Assembly: GCA_900290245.1 (NCBI GenBank)
Contig: OKRB01000117.1
Coordinates: forward strand, 1-36,757
Direction: 5' to 3'
DNA length: 36,757 nucleotides
Source of the DNA: Candidatus Sulfuritelmatomonas gaucii
Lineage (GTDB): Bacteria; Acidobacteriota; Terriglobia; Terriglobales; Acidobacteriaceae
Position 1 is the stretch's first letter, and every line of letters starts with the position of its first letter. This document shows positions 1 through 13,235 of the stretch, piece after piece. The translations under genes were made by a program, and so were the position numbers. Below the pieces are notes generated by a model. It searched no databases and was not told where the DNA came from. It was given only the letters and a program-made list of their open reading frames with translations.

Positions 1-2
1 CT

Positions 3-1199
3 GCTTTCAATATCGGCGCGATGATCCGCTGGCTCGACTTTAACGACACCTGGCTCGCCGCCGAGTGGGGCCACCCCAGCGACAATCTCGGCGGCATTCT
101 CGCCACGGCGGATTGGCTCTCGCGTGCCGCCATCGCCGAAGACCGCCCGCCGTTCAAGATGCTGGATGTTCTGACGGCCATGATCAAGGCTCACGAGATT
201 CAGGGTTGCATCGCGCTGGAAAACTCATTCAACAAGGTGGGCCTCGACCACGTGGTGCTGGTCAAGGTCGCGTCTACCGCGGTTGTGTGCCAGTTACTCG
301 GCCTCATTCGCGAACAAACCATCAACGCGCTCTCGCTGGCATGGGTCGACGGCCAGAGCCTGCGCATGTATCGCCACGCGCCCAACACCGGCTCGCGCAA
401 AAGCTGGGCCGCGGGCGATGCAACAAGCCGCGCGGTACGGCTGGCGCTGATGGCACGCGCCGGCGAGATGGGCTATCCATCGGCGCTCACGGCAAAAACC
501 TGGGGCTTCTACGACGTCTCCTTTCGCAGCCAGGAGTTCAAATTCCAGCGCCCTTACGGCTCCTACGTGATGGAAAATGTGCTCTTCAAGATCAGCTACC
601 CAGCGGAATTCCACGCACAGACCGCCGTCGAAGCCGCGATGAAGCTGCGGGCGCGCCTCGACGCCGCGAGAAAATCTGCGGCGGAGATTCGACGCATTGA
701 GATTCACACGCACGAGGCTTGCCTGCGCATCATCGACAAGAAAGGCCCGCTTGCGAATCCTGCCGACCGCGACCACTGCGTGCAATACATGGTGGCGATT
801 CCGCTGCTGTTCGGCCGCCTCACTGCCGCTGACTATGAGGATTCGGTTGCGCTGAATCCGGACAATGCTCCGCGCATCGACTCCTTGCGCGCCAAAATCG
901 AGTGCGTTGAAGAGCCGCAGTTTACGCGCGACTACCACGACCCGGACAAGCGCTCGATCGCCAACCGTCTTCGCATGGAGCTGAGCGACGGCGCGATCCT
1001 TGAAGAGACTGTCGAGTATCCCATCGGCCACCGCCGCCGCCGTAACGAAGGCTTGCCACTGCTGATTGAAAAATTCAAGAACAACTTGCGCCGCCGCTTT
1101 CCGGAGCCACAACAGCAGCGCATTCTCGATGCATCACTCGACCTCGACCGTCTTGAGGCGATCCCGGTTAACCAATACGTCGATCTCTACGTGCCGTGA
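3..1199 (+). CDS. prpD: 2-methylcitrate dehydratase PrpD, 5' end missing
   Basis: Enzyme of the methylcitrate cycle that dehydrates 2-methylcitrate to 2-methyl-cis-aconitate during propionyl-CoA breakdown in the cytoplasm. The frame is open to the window edge and reads [17 protein letters not shown], an internal PrpD segment. The ATG at 21 is therefore an internal methionine and not the start, and roughly the first 80-90 residues of a protein of about 480 lie outside. Conserved PrpD stretches follow: [68 protein letters not shown] and a YPIGHRRRR segment near the end. The C-terminus NQYVDLYVP matches the family end, so only the 5' side is truncated. An intrinsic terminator follows at 1256. 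The rest of a prp operon (prpB, prpC) could lie to the left but cannot be seen. Confidence 0.96.
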   Translation, partial: AFNIGAMIRWLDFNDTWLAAEWGHPSDNLGGILATADWLSRAAIAEDRPPFKMLDVLTAMIKAHEIQGCIALENSFNKVGLDHVVLVKVASTAVVCQLLGLIREQTINALSLAWVDGQSLRMYRHAPNTGSRKSWAAGDATSRAVRLALMARAGEMGYPSALTAKTWGFYDVSFRSQEFKFQRPYGSYVMENVLFKISYPAEFHAQTAVEAAMKLRARLDAARKSAAEIRRIEIHTHEACLRIIDKKGPLANPADRDHCVQYMVAIPLLFGRLTAADYEDSVALNPDNAPRIDSLRAKIECVEEPQFTRDYHDPDKRSIANRLRMELSDGAILEETVEYPIGHRRRRNEGLPLLIEKFKNNLRRRFPEPQQQRILDASLDLDRLEAIPVNQYVDLYVP

Positions 1200-1255
1200 C
1201 CCGGCGAATGCGATACTTTTGGCTCAGGGTTTTCTTGCGGCAATGCGAATAGAAA

Positions 1256-1289
1256 CGCGGACCTTGCGGTCCGTGTTCGCGTTTTCCGA
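1256..1289 (+). terminator. Intrinsic terminator after prpD
   Basis: An 8-bp stem CGCGGACC/GGTCCGTG (one G-U pair) with loop TTGC is followed by the T-rich tail TTCGCGTTTTCC. It lies 57 bp beyond the prpD stop codon, a suitable position for terminating that transcript. Confidence 0.6.
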
Positions 1290-1576
1290 GGGGTTCACCC
1301 CAGAGAATGTCAAGGGCTCCGCTCTCGCGCACGAACCCATCCCGCTCATTTCAGGCAGAATCTTCCTCCGGGGACATTGCGGGTTAATTCCGCGAAACCG
1401 CTAAGCTTGTCTTAGGTTCCCATGAGTTCGGAACCGGAACCGGAGATTTCCTGGTCTCTCGGTCCCTTGGTTCCTGCTCGGTTCCTCGGGGTTATACCCG
1501 GCTCATAAACCTTTTGTTTTCAAATACCGAGGTATGGCATACGTGGGGTGGGGGTACCAGGTGACTGAAATATAAA
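1290..1576. other. Gene-free stretch with clustered GGTTCC/GGAACC hexamers
   Basis: No convincing gene is seen between the prpD terminator and the hairpins behind the oxidoreductase. The hexamer GGTTCC occurs at 1415, 1469 and 1480 and its complement GGAACC at 1430 and 1436. These five copies in about 70 bp could fold into alternative stem-loops. The function is unknown. Confidence 0.4.
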
Positions 1577-1605
1577 CACGCTGCCCGGCGGCATCGCCCA
1601 GCGTG
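1577..1605 (-). terminator. Bulged hairpin, possible second terminator of the oxidoreductase
   Basis: The nested inverted repeat is CACGCTG-ccc-GGCG-gcat-CGCC-CAGCGTG, giving 11 paired bases with a 3-nt bulge. Read on the minus strand it is followed by TTTATATTTC, so it could back up the stronger terminator at 1649. It is flanked by A/T tracts on both sides and might act in both directions. Confidence 0.4.
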
Positions 1606-1641
1606 AAAAATCGAGGTTAGAGCCTCTGGGCTTTCACAATC

Positions 1642-1672
1642 AAAGCAAAGCGCGGACCCGAAGGCCCGCGCT
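1642..1672 (-). terminator. Intrinsic terminator with UUCG tetraloop
   Basis: On the minus strand the RNA forms a 10-bp stem, AGCGCGGGCC and GGUCCGCGCU, closed by a C(UUCG)G tetraloop with one G-U pair. A U-rich tail UUUGCUUUG follows. It starts 20 bp after the stop codon of the oxidoreductase. The tetraloop and U-rich tail make this one of the clearest terminators in the window. Confidence 0.8.
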
Positions 1673-1691
1673 GATCCGTCTGGATTGTCGT

Positions 1692-6389
<4,698 letters not shown>

Positions 6390-6772
6390 ATGACCCTCAC
6401 ATGGAACCCTGTTTTCATTAACTGGCGTGGCGAGCGAGCAGATTCGCCAAACACTGACCGCTCGCACCCCGGTCACGGAGCGCTATCGCGTTCAGAGTGG
6501 CGCCTCCATGCCTATGCCCAATCAGCCTCAACTTAAGTCTTTTTCAGTTGTCTTGCACGTCAAAGGAACGGCCGAATGGCAATTGGGAGACCTCAGGGGA
6601 AGGTTACTCCTTGTGGGATCGGCTCAGGATAAGTATGCTCCTACTTTAGAGACGACGTACCATATTGCGGTAATAGAAATGCCGTTGACCGGGTCCTGCT
6701 GACACCTCGCTACCTGCATCTCTCCGGCCTTCGAATCGCCTGCGCTACCATAAACACAGGATTGGGGTTCCC
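6390..6772. other. Divergent intergenic region, no gene seen
   Basis: This 383-bp stretch separates the minus-strand oxidoreductase from the plus-strand gene at 6773 and must hold both promoters. A plus-strand frame of 91 codons (6427-6702) has no ribosome-binding site, no recognisable motif and a composition unlike the neighbouring proteins. No convincing -35/-10 pair was found. Confidence 0.5.
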
Positions 6773-7069
6773 ATGTTTGTCGTGGTATGGCAGTTTGAGA
6801 TTGCCGAGGAAAAAGTGGCTGCCTTTGAGGCCGCATATGGCGCTGAGGGCACCTGGGCGAAGCTTTTCCGGACGTCGCCCGATTACCGAGGAACGGAACT
6901 GCTACGCGATGCCTACGTGCCCGGAAGCTACCTCACTGTCGACCGATGGACCAGCGAAGACGCCTTTCGCACCTTCCGCAAAGAGCACGACAGTGATTAT
7001 GAAGTTCTGGATCGCGCCTGCGACGCCCTCACCAGCCGCGAAACGCGCGTGGGCGCATATGGGGCTTGA
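6773..7069 (+). CDS. Antibiotic biosynthesis monooxygenase (ABM)-type small protein
   Basis: A 98-residue protein starting MFVVVWQFEI. It has the layout of a single dimeric alpha/beta-barrel ABM domain: an opening beta-strand, a helix rich in E/A (EEKVAAFEAAYG), a central segment GTELLRDA, then YLTVDRWTSEDAFRTFRK, the typical 'W-x-s-x-e-a-f' strand-helix of the family. ABM proteins include quinone or polyketide monooxygenases, but many small members have no known substrate. No catalytic residue can be assigned here. The start at 6773 is preceded by a GGGG tract at about 6 nt. The gene stands alone: the oxidoreductase is divergent upstream and the vapBC pair converges on it 15 bp downstream. 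Confidence 0.7.
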   Translation: MFVVVWQFEIAEEKVAAFEAAYGAEGTWAKLFRTSPDYRGTELLRDAYVPGSYLTVDRWTSEDAFRTFRKEHDSDYEVLDRACDALTSRETRVGAYGA

Positions 7070-7084
7070 AGTGTCGAATCAACG

Positions 7085-7519
7085 CTATTCGAGGACCAGC
7101 AGATTCCGTGCGAATTGAATGCCCGCCAAATGGCTGATCGCTTTATCCAAGGTGACCAGAACACCGTTTTCCTTGATGGCCAATCCAAGAAGGCAGGCAT
7201 CGGTAATTTGCAGGTAACCGAAGATTCGGCCTCCCAAATGAGCGGCGAGATCGGTCCATGGATACACGAGTGACCAGAATCTGTAGCCCGGCTGCTTGGC
7301 CAGGCGGGCCAGGATTTCAGTCGCTTCTTCGATCGAGAGTGCTCCAATCGCGGGACGTGTCACAACGCGCAGAAATCCTGCCTCGGTAAATGGACAGACT
7401 CCCCAACTCGCTTTCTGACGCGTGCTAAACCATCCGGTTACAGTTTCGTGGTGGATGTGGTTTTTATCTACGAGCGCAACGAGCACATTTACGTCCAGCA
7501 GGAATTTCGCCTCACTCAA
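7085..7519 (-). CDS. vapC: PIN-domain ribonuclease toxin, VapC type
   Basis: Probable type II toxin: PIN-domain endoribonucleases cleave tRNA or rRNA and are held inactive by the cognate antitoxin. The acidic PIN residues are present in order: D in FLLDVNVLVALVD near the N-terminus, E in FTEAGFLRV, D in ITDACLLGLA and D in TLDKAISHLAG near the end. At 144 residues it has family-typical length. The start chosen is the TTG at 7519, because AGGAGG (7526-7531) sits exactly 6 nt before it; the ATG at 7540 has no SD and would add seven poorly conserved residues. The gene overlaps the antitoxin by 8 nt, so the pair is probably translationally coupled and autoregulated from the vapB promoter. Confidence 0.88.
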   Translation of the reverse strand: MSEAKFLLDVNVLVALVDKNHIHHETVTGWFSTRQKASWGVCPFTEAGFLRVVTRPAIGALSIEEATEILARLAKQPGYRFWSLVYPWTDLAAHLGGRIFGYLQITDACLLGLAIKENGVLVTLDKAISHLAGIQFARNLLVLE

Positions 7520-7751
7520 AATCGTCCTCCTGGGCCGCATTCACCATTTCATCGGTTAAAGGCTCACCACGAGATTGAAAGACGGGCAAGCCATTCGGGG
7601 CTGTCTCGATCCGCGAGAAATTGGAATTCTTCACGGTGCTGGCTTTCTTCACGAGTTCACTCAACGCAGCACCGAGCGTGATGTTTTTGGCATAGGCATA
7701 GAGGGTTACGACCCGGTATGCTTCGTCATCAATTGTGACCGTGGTTCTCAT
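7512..7751 (-). CDS. vapB: VapB-type antitoxin
   Basis: A 79-residue protein starting MRTTVTIDDEAYRVVTLYA. The first strand followed by two helices (AKNITLGAALSELVKKA) is the pattern of a ribbon-helix-helix DNA-binding domain. The tail, VFQSRGEPLTDEMVNAAQEDDFE, is acidic and probably wraps the toxin, as in VapB antitoxins generally. The start is taken at the ATG at 7751; an ATG five codons upstream (7766) is the alternative, and a longer open frame beyond that reads through the operator region and looks noncoding. It lies directly before vapC with an 8-nt overlap and is divergent from recA. The repeats at 7762-7843 are its likely operator. Confidence 0.85.
   Translation of the reverse strand: MRTTVTIDDEAYRVVTLYAYAKNITLGAALSELVKKASTVKNSNFSRIETAPNGLPVFQSRGEPLTDEMVNAAQEDDFE
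7526..7531 (-). promoter_or_regulatory. Shine-Dalgarno of vapC
   Basis: A consensus AGGAGG lies on the minus strand inside the last codons of vapB, 6 nt before the TTG at 7519. It decides the vapC start in favour of TTG over the upstream ATG at 7540. Confidence 0.75.
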
Positions 7752-7761
7752 AGGCTCATTA

Positions 7762-7843
7762 TGCATCAAGTATAAAATTGATGCAAGACAGTACATTCGA
7801 TGCGACGCGGTGCATTTGATGCATAGACAACAACCTGATGTGC
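7762..7843. promoter_or_regulatory. Repeated GATG-containing operator of vapBC with embedded -10
   Basis: The inverted repeat TGCATCAA (7762-7769) / TTGATGCA (7778-7785) has an 8-nt spacer GTATAAAA. Reading the minus strand, TATACT (7769-7774) lies within it and would serve as the vapB -10 box. Further half-sites continue towards recA: TTCGATGCG, TTTGATGCAT and CTGATGTGCA. The GATG cores start at 7780, 7799, 7818 and 7837, exactly 19 bp apart. Autoregulation by the VapBC complex is the simplest reading and is inferred, not shown. Confidence 0.6.
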
Positions 7844-8042
7844 ATTTCCGTTTCAATTGTGATTGCCAGCACGCCTGTCGGCTTGCCTCGGCAATCTTCA
7901 CCCTTTCTTCTCCATTTTCTCCTGTCCTTCACTGTCGCATCCTGCTACAATCCCTTCGAAATCCAATTCATGCCCTCGCTGTTTCCTGCCCGGAAAGCAC
8001 GAGATGCGTAGGGTGTGCATCATTCCTGAGGAGCCCTCCCAA

Positions 8043-9119
8043 ATGGCCATTGCCGACGACCGTGCCAAAGCTGTAGAACTTGCCCTTTCGCAGATTGAGA
8101 AACAGTTCGGGAAAGGGTCGATCGTCCGGCTCGGGTCCCGCGAGGCGCTGCTACCCATTGCCGTCATTTCTACCGGATCGATCAGCTTCGACGCGGCCCT
8201 GGGCGTGGGCGGCGTGCCGCGCGGCCGGGTGACTGAAGTTTTCGGGCCGGAATCTTCGGGCAAGACGACGATTACCTTGCAGGTGATCGCCGAAGCACAG
8301 CGGAACGGCGGTATGGCAGCTTTCGTGGATGCCGAACATGCGCTCGATCCCGGCTACGCGAAAAAGCTCGGCGTGGACGTCGACAATCTGCTGGTTTCGC
8401 AGCCCGACTCAGGCGAGCAGGCTCTCGAGATCACAGAAGCCCTTGTCCGGTCGGGAGCGATTGATGTGCTCGTGGTGGACTCAGTAGCCGCGCTGGTTCC
8501 CAAGGCCGAGCTCGACGGAGAAATGGGCGACAGCCACATGGGCCTGCAGGCGCGGCTGATGTCGCAGGCGCTGCGCAAGCTCACCGGCACAGTTTCAAAA
8601 TCCCGCACCGCTCTCATTTTCATCAATCAAATCCGCGAGAAGATCGGCGTGATGTTCGGTAACCCGGAAACCACGACCGGTGGACGCGCGCTGAAGTTCT
8701 ACTCGTCTGTCCGCATCGACATCCGCCGCATCGCCGCCGTCAAGGAAGGCGATACCGTGGTCGGCTCGCGCACCAAGGTCAAGATCGTGAAGAACAAGGT
8801 CGCCGCGCCCTTCCGTGAAGCCGAGTTTGACATTCTCTATGGCGAGGGCATCAGCAAGGAGGGCGACGTGCTCGATCTCGCCGTAACCCATAACATCGTG
8901 GAGAAGTCGGGCGCATGGTACAGCTATGCCGGCGAGCGCATTGGGCAGGGCCGTGAAAACACCCGCTCCTTCCTCAAGGAGAACAAAGACGTTTACGCCA
9001 AACTCGATGCCGAACTGCGCAAGCGGCTGAGCATCGGCGCTCCGAAGGCGGAAGTCCCGGAGGTTCCGGCGGGCGGACACGCCGAGGCCAAAGAAGCGGT
9101 TCGCGGGCGCAAGGGGTAG
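8043..9119 (+). CDS. recA: Recombinase A
   Basis: ATP-dependent strand-exchange protein for homologous recombination and co-protease for LexA-type repressors. Walker A GPESSGKT is at residues 68-75, the Walker B region is [16 protein letters not shown], and the hallmark [24 protein letters not shown] (L2 loop region) and [14 protein letters not shown] all follow. The C-terminal domain ends in a charged tail. At 358 residues the length is normal. The start at 8043 ([12 protein letters not shown]) is preceded by GAGGAG with 9 nt spacing; the frame is open 60 codons further upstream but that part runs through the operator region and lacks RecA similarity. A TACAAT hexamer at 7946-7951 is a possible -10. 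No obvious LexA-type palindrome was recognised. The gene is divergent from vapBC. Confidence 0.98.
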   Translation: MAIADDRAKAVELALSQIEKQFGKGSIVRLGSREALLPIAVISTGSISFDAALGVGGVPRGRVTEVFGPESSGKTTITLQVIAEAQRNGGMAAFVDAEHALDPGYAKKLGVDVDNLLVSQPDSGEQALEITEALVRSGAIDVLVVDSVAALVPKAELDGEMGDSHMGLQARLMSQALRKLTGTVSKSRTALIFINQIREKIGVMFGNPETTTGGRALKFYSSVRIDIRRIAAVKEGDTVVGSRTKVKIVKNKVAAPFREAEFDILYGEGISKEGDVLDLAVTHNIVEKSGAWYSYAGERIGQGRENTRSFLKENKDVYAKLDAELRKRLSIGAPKAEVPEVPAGGHAEAKEAVRGRKG

Positions 9120-9176
9120 CACCCGATCCCGATCAACTACAATTCTGTCGCAGCTTGAATCTCTTGGAGGGCGCTT

Positions 9177-12128
9177 ATGAAAGCCTTTTCACGACGCGAC
9201 ATGCTTAAAACCAGCCTGCTGGCTCCGGCCGTTGCCGCAGCAGCGCATGGAATCACACCCGTTGAAGCCGCTATGCACGCTGCGAGTGAAGCCGCAGGCC
9301 CGCTTCCTGCAGAAGAAACGGCCAAATCGGCTGCGGCACAACCCGGCTCGCAGCGCGAGCGACTGCTGCTCGACTTCGGCTGGCGATTTCATCTCGGCGA
9401 TGCCTGCGATGCAGAGAAAGATTTCGGATTGGGCGGCGGGCGAGCGGGCAACTTCCAAAAGACGGGCGGATTTCTCTCTGTTGGTTCCCTTGCTTTCGAC
9501 GACAGCGACTGGAAGCAAATCGATCTGCCGCACGACTGGGCCATCGAGCTGCCCTTTCAGAACGACCCCGCGCTTCTCAGCAAAGGCTTCTATCCGCTCG
9601 GCCGCAACTACCCCACTACAAGTGTTGGCTGGTACCGGCGCGTCTTTGAGATTCCCGCGTCCGATGCGGGCAAGCGGATCACCATTGAGTTCGACGCTGC
9701 TTACCGCGAGACGATGGTCGTCTTCAACGGCTTCTATATCGGTCGCCACAGCGGCGGCTACGATCCGTTCCATTTCGACGTCACTGATTTTGCCAATCCC
9801 GGCGGCCGCAATGTGCTGCTGGTTCGCGTCGACGCCACGCTCAGCGACGGCTGGTTCTATGAGGGCGCCGGAATCTATCGTCATGTGTGGCTGGTCAAGA
9901 CGAGCCCAGTTCACGTGCGCCAGTGGGGAACCTTCGTTTCATCGGAGATCAAGCCCGGTGCAGCGACTCTTTCGATCCGCACTGAAGTGGAAAATCACAG
10001 CTCAGCCGCCGCAAACGCCCGCATCGTCTCTACGGTTCTCGACCCAAAGGGCAAAGCCGTTGGCAAGGCGGTTACGGCAACGTCCGTGATAGGTGCTGAC
10101 TCCAACCAGACTTATGAGCAGAAGCTGGCCGTCGCCCAGCCGCGCCTCTGGTCGCTTGAAGAGCGAAACCTGTACACGCTTGTGACGGAGGTCCGCACAG
10201 GCGGCGACGTCGTCGATCGCTGTGAGACGCGCTTCGGCATCCGCTCCATCAAAGTCGATGCGCAGAAGGGACTGTTGCTCAACGGCAAACCGGTCAAAGT
10301 GAGAGGCACGTGCAATCACCAGGATCACGCGGGCCTGGGCGCCGCGCTGCCAGACGCGGTGCAATACTTCCGCGTGCGCAAGCTCCAGGAGATGGGCTGC
10401 AACGGCCTGCGCACATCGCACAACCCTCCTACGCCTGAGCTGCTCGATGCCTGCGATGAGCTGGGCATGCTAGTCTTCGACGAGACGCGCATGATGTCTT
10501 CGAATCCCGAAGGCCTTGGCCAGTTCGAGAATCTGGTTCGCCGCGACCGCAATCATCCCAGCGTCTTCATGTGGTCGATGGGCAACGAGGAAGGCACGGC
10601 AAACACGGACAGAGGCGTGCTGATCCTCACGGAAATGAAAGCTGTAGCCACGAAGCACGATGGCTCGCGGCCGGTTTCGATCGCGCCCACCGGGGCTATC
10701 GGCACGGGCGGCCTCGCGGTCGGCGACGTTGTCGGCTATAACTACATGGATCCGGGTGCAGCGGCATATCACAAGGCGCATCCCGACCGGCCGGTCATCG
10801 GTACGGAAACCGTAAGCGCCGTGTGCACGCGCGGCATCTACGTTACGGATTATGACAAGGGCTACGTCGGCTCCTACGATCCGTACACTACCACCGGCCG
10901 CGCTTCAGCCGAAGGCTGGTGGAGCTTTTGCGATGCGCAGCCTTGGCTCGCCGGCGGCTTTATCTGGACGGGCTTCGACTATCGCGGCGAACCCTCGCCT
11001 AACGGCTGGCCGAATATCAGTTCGCAATACGGCATCATCGACATGTGCGGTTTCCCCAAGGACACGTTCTACTACTACAAATCATGGTGGACCTCGGAGC
11101 CGGTGCTGCACCTTTTTCCGCACTGGAACTGGCCGGGCATGGAAGGCAAGTTGATCGCTGTTTGGGTGCATTCGAACCTTGACAAGGTCGAACTCTTCTT
11201 GAACGGCCAAAGCCTGGGCATGAAAGAGATGAAGAAGGACTCGCATCTTGCATGGGACGTAGCCTACGCTCCCGGCGCCATCGAGGCGCGCGGTTACAAG
11301 GGCGACAAGCTTGTGCTGACTGCGAAGCGCGAAACCACAGGCGCGGCGGCCGCTCTGGCCATCTCGCCCGATCGCAGCGAAATCTCCGCCGACGGCGAAG
11401 ACGTGGCCATGTTTGCCGTGGAAGTGCGCGACGCGCAAGGCCGCGTTGTACCGATCACCGACAACGAAGTTACGTTCAACGTGACCGGCGCGGGAAAACT
11501 CGTCGGGGTCGGCAACGGCGATCCCACTGATCAGGAATCCGACAAGGGTTCATCGCGCAAGGCCTTCAGCGGACTCTGCATGGCGATTGTTCAATCCACG
11601 AAAAACGCGGGCAGCATCACGGTCGAAGCCACCTCGCCCGGGCTCACATCAGCTCGTGCGACGGTCGCGGCAACGCAGGTCACGCTGCGTCCGCAAATTG
11701 CCCTGTGGGAACGCGAAGTACCGGAGGGCGCCGGCGCCACCGGCCTCTGGAGGCCCACGCAGGAAGGCAGCACGCAGGTCTTCATCTTCAGCCAGGACGG
11801 AAACAACCTGACAGGAAGAGCTGAAGGCTTGGGCGCGGGCTGGGCCGGCGGTTTCGATGCGCCGGTACCGATCACCGACGGCAAAGTCGATGGCACCCAC
11901 ATCAGTTTCAAAGTTGGGCGCGACACGTACTCGGGCAAGCTGACCGGAGAAACTATCACATTGGAGCGCGCCATGAACCTCGGACCTCGCCCACAGCGAA
12001 CTGAAACTCAGCCTGAAGGACCAAAGCCGGCCATCGGTCCGCCGCCCGACGGATCGGACCCATCGCGCAGTCCGCTGTTCCGCTTCCCGACTTCGATGCA
12101 GATTGTGTTGCATCGCGCGAAGCGATAG
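9177..12128 (+). CDS. Glycoside hydrolase family 2 protein, Tat-exported beta-galactosidase type
   Basis: A 983-residue secreted glycosidase. Its N-terminus carries a twin-arginine signal (SRRDMLK, residues 5-11) followed by a hydrophobic A-rich stretch, so export is probably folded and via Tat. The GH2 order is visible: sugar-binding jelly roll (about 60-215, with LPHDWAIELPF), Ig-like domain, then a TIM barrel from about 335. The likely acid/base is E471 in MWSMGNEEG and the nucleophile E544 in IGTETVSA, 73 residues apart as expected for GH2. FIWTGFDYRGEP follows. The C-terminus holds DUF4982-like and Ig-like domains (VELFLNGQSLG, AVEVRDAQGRVVP) plus a last beta-rich domain. Substrate could be beta-galactoside, beta-mannoside or beta-glucuronide. 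GGAGG lies 6 nt before the start. It follows recA by 57 bp but is probably expressed separately. Confidence 0.92.
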   Translation: MKAFSRRDMLKTSLLAPAVAAAAHGITPVEAAMHAASEAAGPLPAEETAKSAAAQPGSQRERLLLDFGWRFHLGDACDAEKDFGLGGGRAGNFQKTGGFLSVGSLAFDDSDWKQIDLPHDWAIELPFQNDPALLSKGFYPLGRNYPTTSVGWYRRVFEIPASDAGKRITIEFDAAYRETMVVFNGFYIGRHSGGYDPFHFDVTDFANPGGRNVLLVRVDATLSDGWFYEGAGIYRHVWLVKTSPVHVRQWGTFVSSEIKPGAATLSIRTEVENHSSAAANARIVSTVLDPKGKAVGKAVTATSVIGADSNQTYEQKLAVAQPRLWSLEERNLYTLVTEVRTGGDVVDRCETRFGIRSIKVDAQKGLLLNGKPVKVRGTCNHQDHAGLGAALPDAVQYFRVRKLQEMGCNGLRTSHNPPTPELLDACDELGMLVFDETRMMSSNPEGLGQFENLVRRDRNHPSVFMWSMGNEEGTANTDRGVLILTEMKAVATKHDGSRPVSIAPTGAIGTGGLAVGDVVGYNYMDPGAAAYHKAHPDRPVIGTETVSAVCTRGIYVTDYDKGYVGSYDPYTTTGRASAEGWWSFCDAQPWLAGGFIWTGFDYRGEPSPNGWPNISSQYGIIDMCGFPKDTFYYYKSWWTSEPVLHLFPHWNWPGMEGKLIAVWVHSNLDKVELFLNGQSLGMKEMKKDSHLAWDVAYAPGAIEARGYKGDKLVLTAKRETTGAAAALAISPDRSEISADGEDVAMFAVEVRDAQGRVVPITDNEVTFNVTGAGKLVGVGNGDPTDQESDKGSSRKAFSGLCMAIVQSTKNAGSITVEATSPGLTSARATVAATQVTLRPQIALWEREVPEGAGATGLWRPTQEGSTQVFIFSQDGNNLTGRAEGLGAGWAGGFDAPVPITDGKVDGTHISFKVGRDTYSGKLTGETITLERAMNLGPRPQRTETQPEGPKPAIGPPPDGSDPSRSPLFRFPTSMQIVLHRAKR

Positions 12129-12251
12129 GCTCGGCCAGCAAATGTCGGCCGGAAAAGCACTCTCATTCGCAAAGCAGTGAATTGAACGCCGCCGAAGTCT
12201 TCCCTGTGGCACGTGCCCAGGGCCGTTCTTATATTGGAACTGAGGCTTACG

Positions 12252-13145
12252 ATGCTTGCGCTACGTTACCGCATTTCGACGTTCGCGTTCGCTGTTGCCG
12301 TCTTCCTGCCTTCCCTCGGCCAACCCATCGCCGCTCAGCAACACCTCAGCGCGCCACGGGCGGATGGCCAGTCAACGCCGCTGATGCTTTATCTCCCTGC
12401 AAAGCCACGCACGGGATGCGCTCCGCTGGCGGTCATCTCGCATGGGGCAGGCGGTTCCGAAAATGGCTACCGCTATCTTGCGCAGGCCATGGCCCACCTC
12501 GGTTACACCACCGTGGTAATGGGTCACGCCGAGAGCGGTCTGGCCGCATTGCGCGCCGATATGCTTCGCTACGGCATCATGGAGGGCGTCACCGAGTTGG
12601 TTGCGGACCCCAATGCCGAGAAGGCTCGTCTCCTCGACACCGGGGCCGCGCTCCAATGGGCAAACGACCGTTGCCGCGCACCCTTTCGCGTGCTGCTGGG
12701 TCACTCCATGGGCGCTGAAACCGTGATGCTTGAAGCGGGCGCCAAAAACATCATCGGCGTAGCGTCACCGCCCGCCGGCCAGGATCGCTTCGACGCCTAT
12801 GTCGCTCTCTCGCCCGAGGGCCCGGGCGTCGTTTTTGACGGCGATGCATGGAGCGGCATTCGCAAACCTATGTTGATTCTGACCGGCACGCGCGATCAAT
12901 CGCTCAAGGGCGGACCCCAGACGCGGTTGGTGCCATGGCACGTTCTGCCGGGCGGGATCTTCCAGTGCCAGTGGATGGGCGTGATCGACGACGCCACGCA
13001 CATGAACTTCGCCGGTGATGGCCTGGGATCGGACAAGGTTGAACCGCTAGTGACGCAGACCATCGCCGCGTTCCTTCCTGGCGCGCGAAAGCACGCCTGC
13101 ACCCTGCCGTCGGCGTTGAGCGGAATGACACTCCAGGCGAAATGA
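12252..13145 (+). CDS. Secreted alpha/beta hydrolase
   Basis: A 297-residue alpha/beta hydrolase with an N-terminal Sec signal (RYRISTFAFAVAVFLPSLG, with AA before the likely cleavage). A strand plus oxyanion-type motif VISHGAGG is followed by the nucleophile elbow GHSMGAET (Ser nucleophile), then TGTRDQS (probable catalytic Asp) and DATHMNFAG (probable catalytic His). The layout resembles dienelactone-hydrolase- or chlorophyllase-like lipases and esterases; the substrate is unknown. The start at 12252 is chosen because GAGG lies 6 nt before it and it places the signal peptide at the N-terminus; an ATG at 12213 in the same frame would add 13 residues in front of the signal. It follows the GH2 gene by 123 bp on the same strand. 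Confidence 0.82.
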   Translation: MLALRYRISTFAFAVAVFLPSLGQPIAAQQHLSAPRADGQSTPLMLYLPAKPRTGCAPLAVISHGAGGSENGYRYLAQAMAHLGYTTVVMGHAESGLAALRADMLRYGIMEGVTELVADPNAEKARLLDTGAALQWANDRCRAPFRVLLGHSMGAETVMLEAGAKNIIGVASPPAGQDRFDAYVALSPEGPGVVFDGDAWSGIRKPMLILTGTRDQSLKGGPQTRLVPWHVLPGGIFQCQWMGVIDDATHMNFAGDGLGSDKVEPLVTQTIAAFLPGARKHACTLPSALSGMTLQAK

Positions 13146-13235
13146 GCCTTTCCCCCGATCCCTGCACCGCACCGATCGCAACTGGTCGCAGCGGGAGTCG
13201 GCGCTGCTAGAATCGCACTAGTGGCCCCTGCCCAT

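Noticed and set aside
6427..6702. Plus-strand frame of 91 codons upstream of the ABM gene
   Set aside because: No SD, no family pattern, and it covers the likely divergent promoter region.
7900..8042. LexA (SOS) box upstream of recA
   Set aside because: No convincing inverted repeat of known LexA type was found between the vapB operator repeats and the recA start; lineage-specific boxes could be missed.
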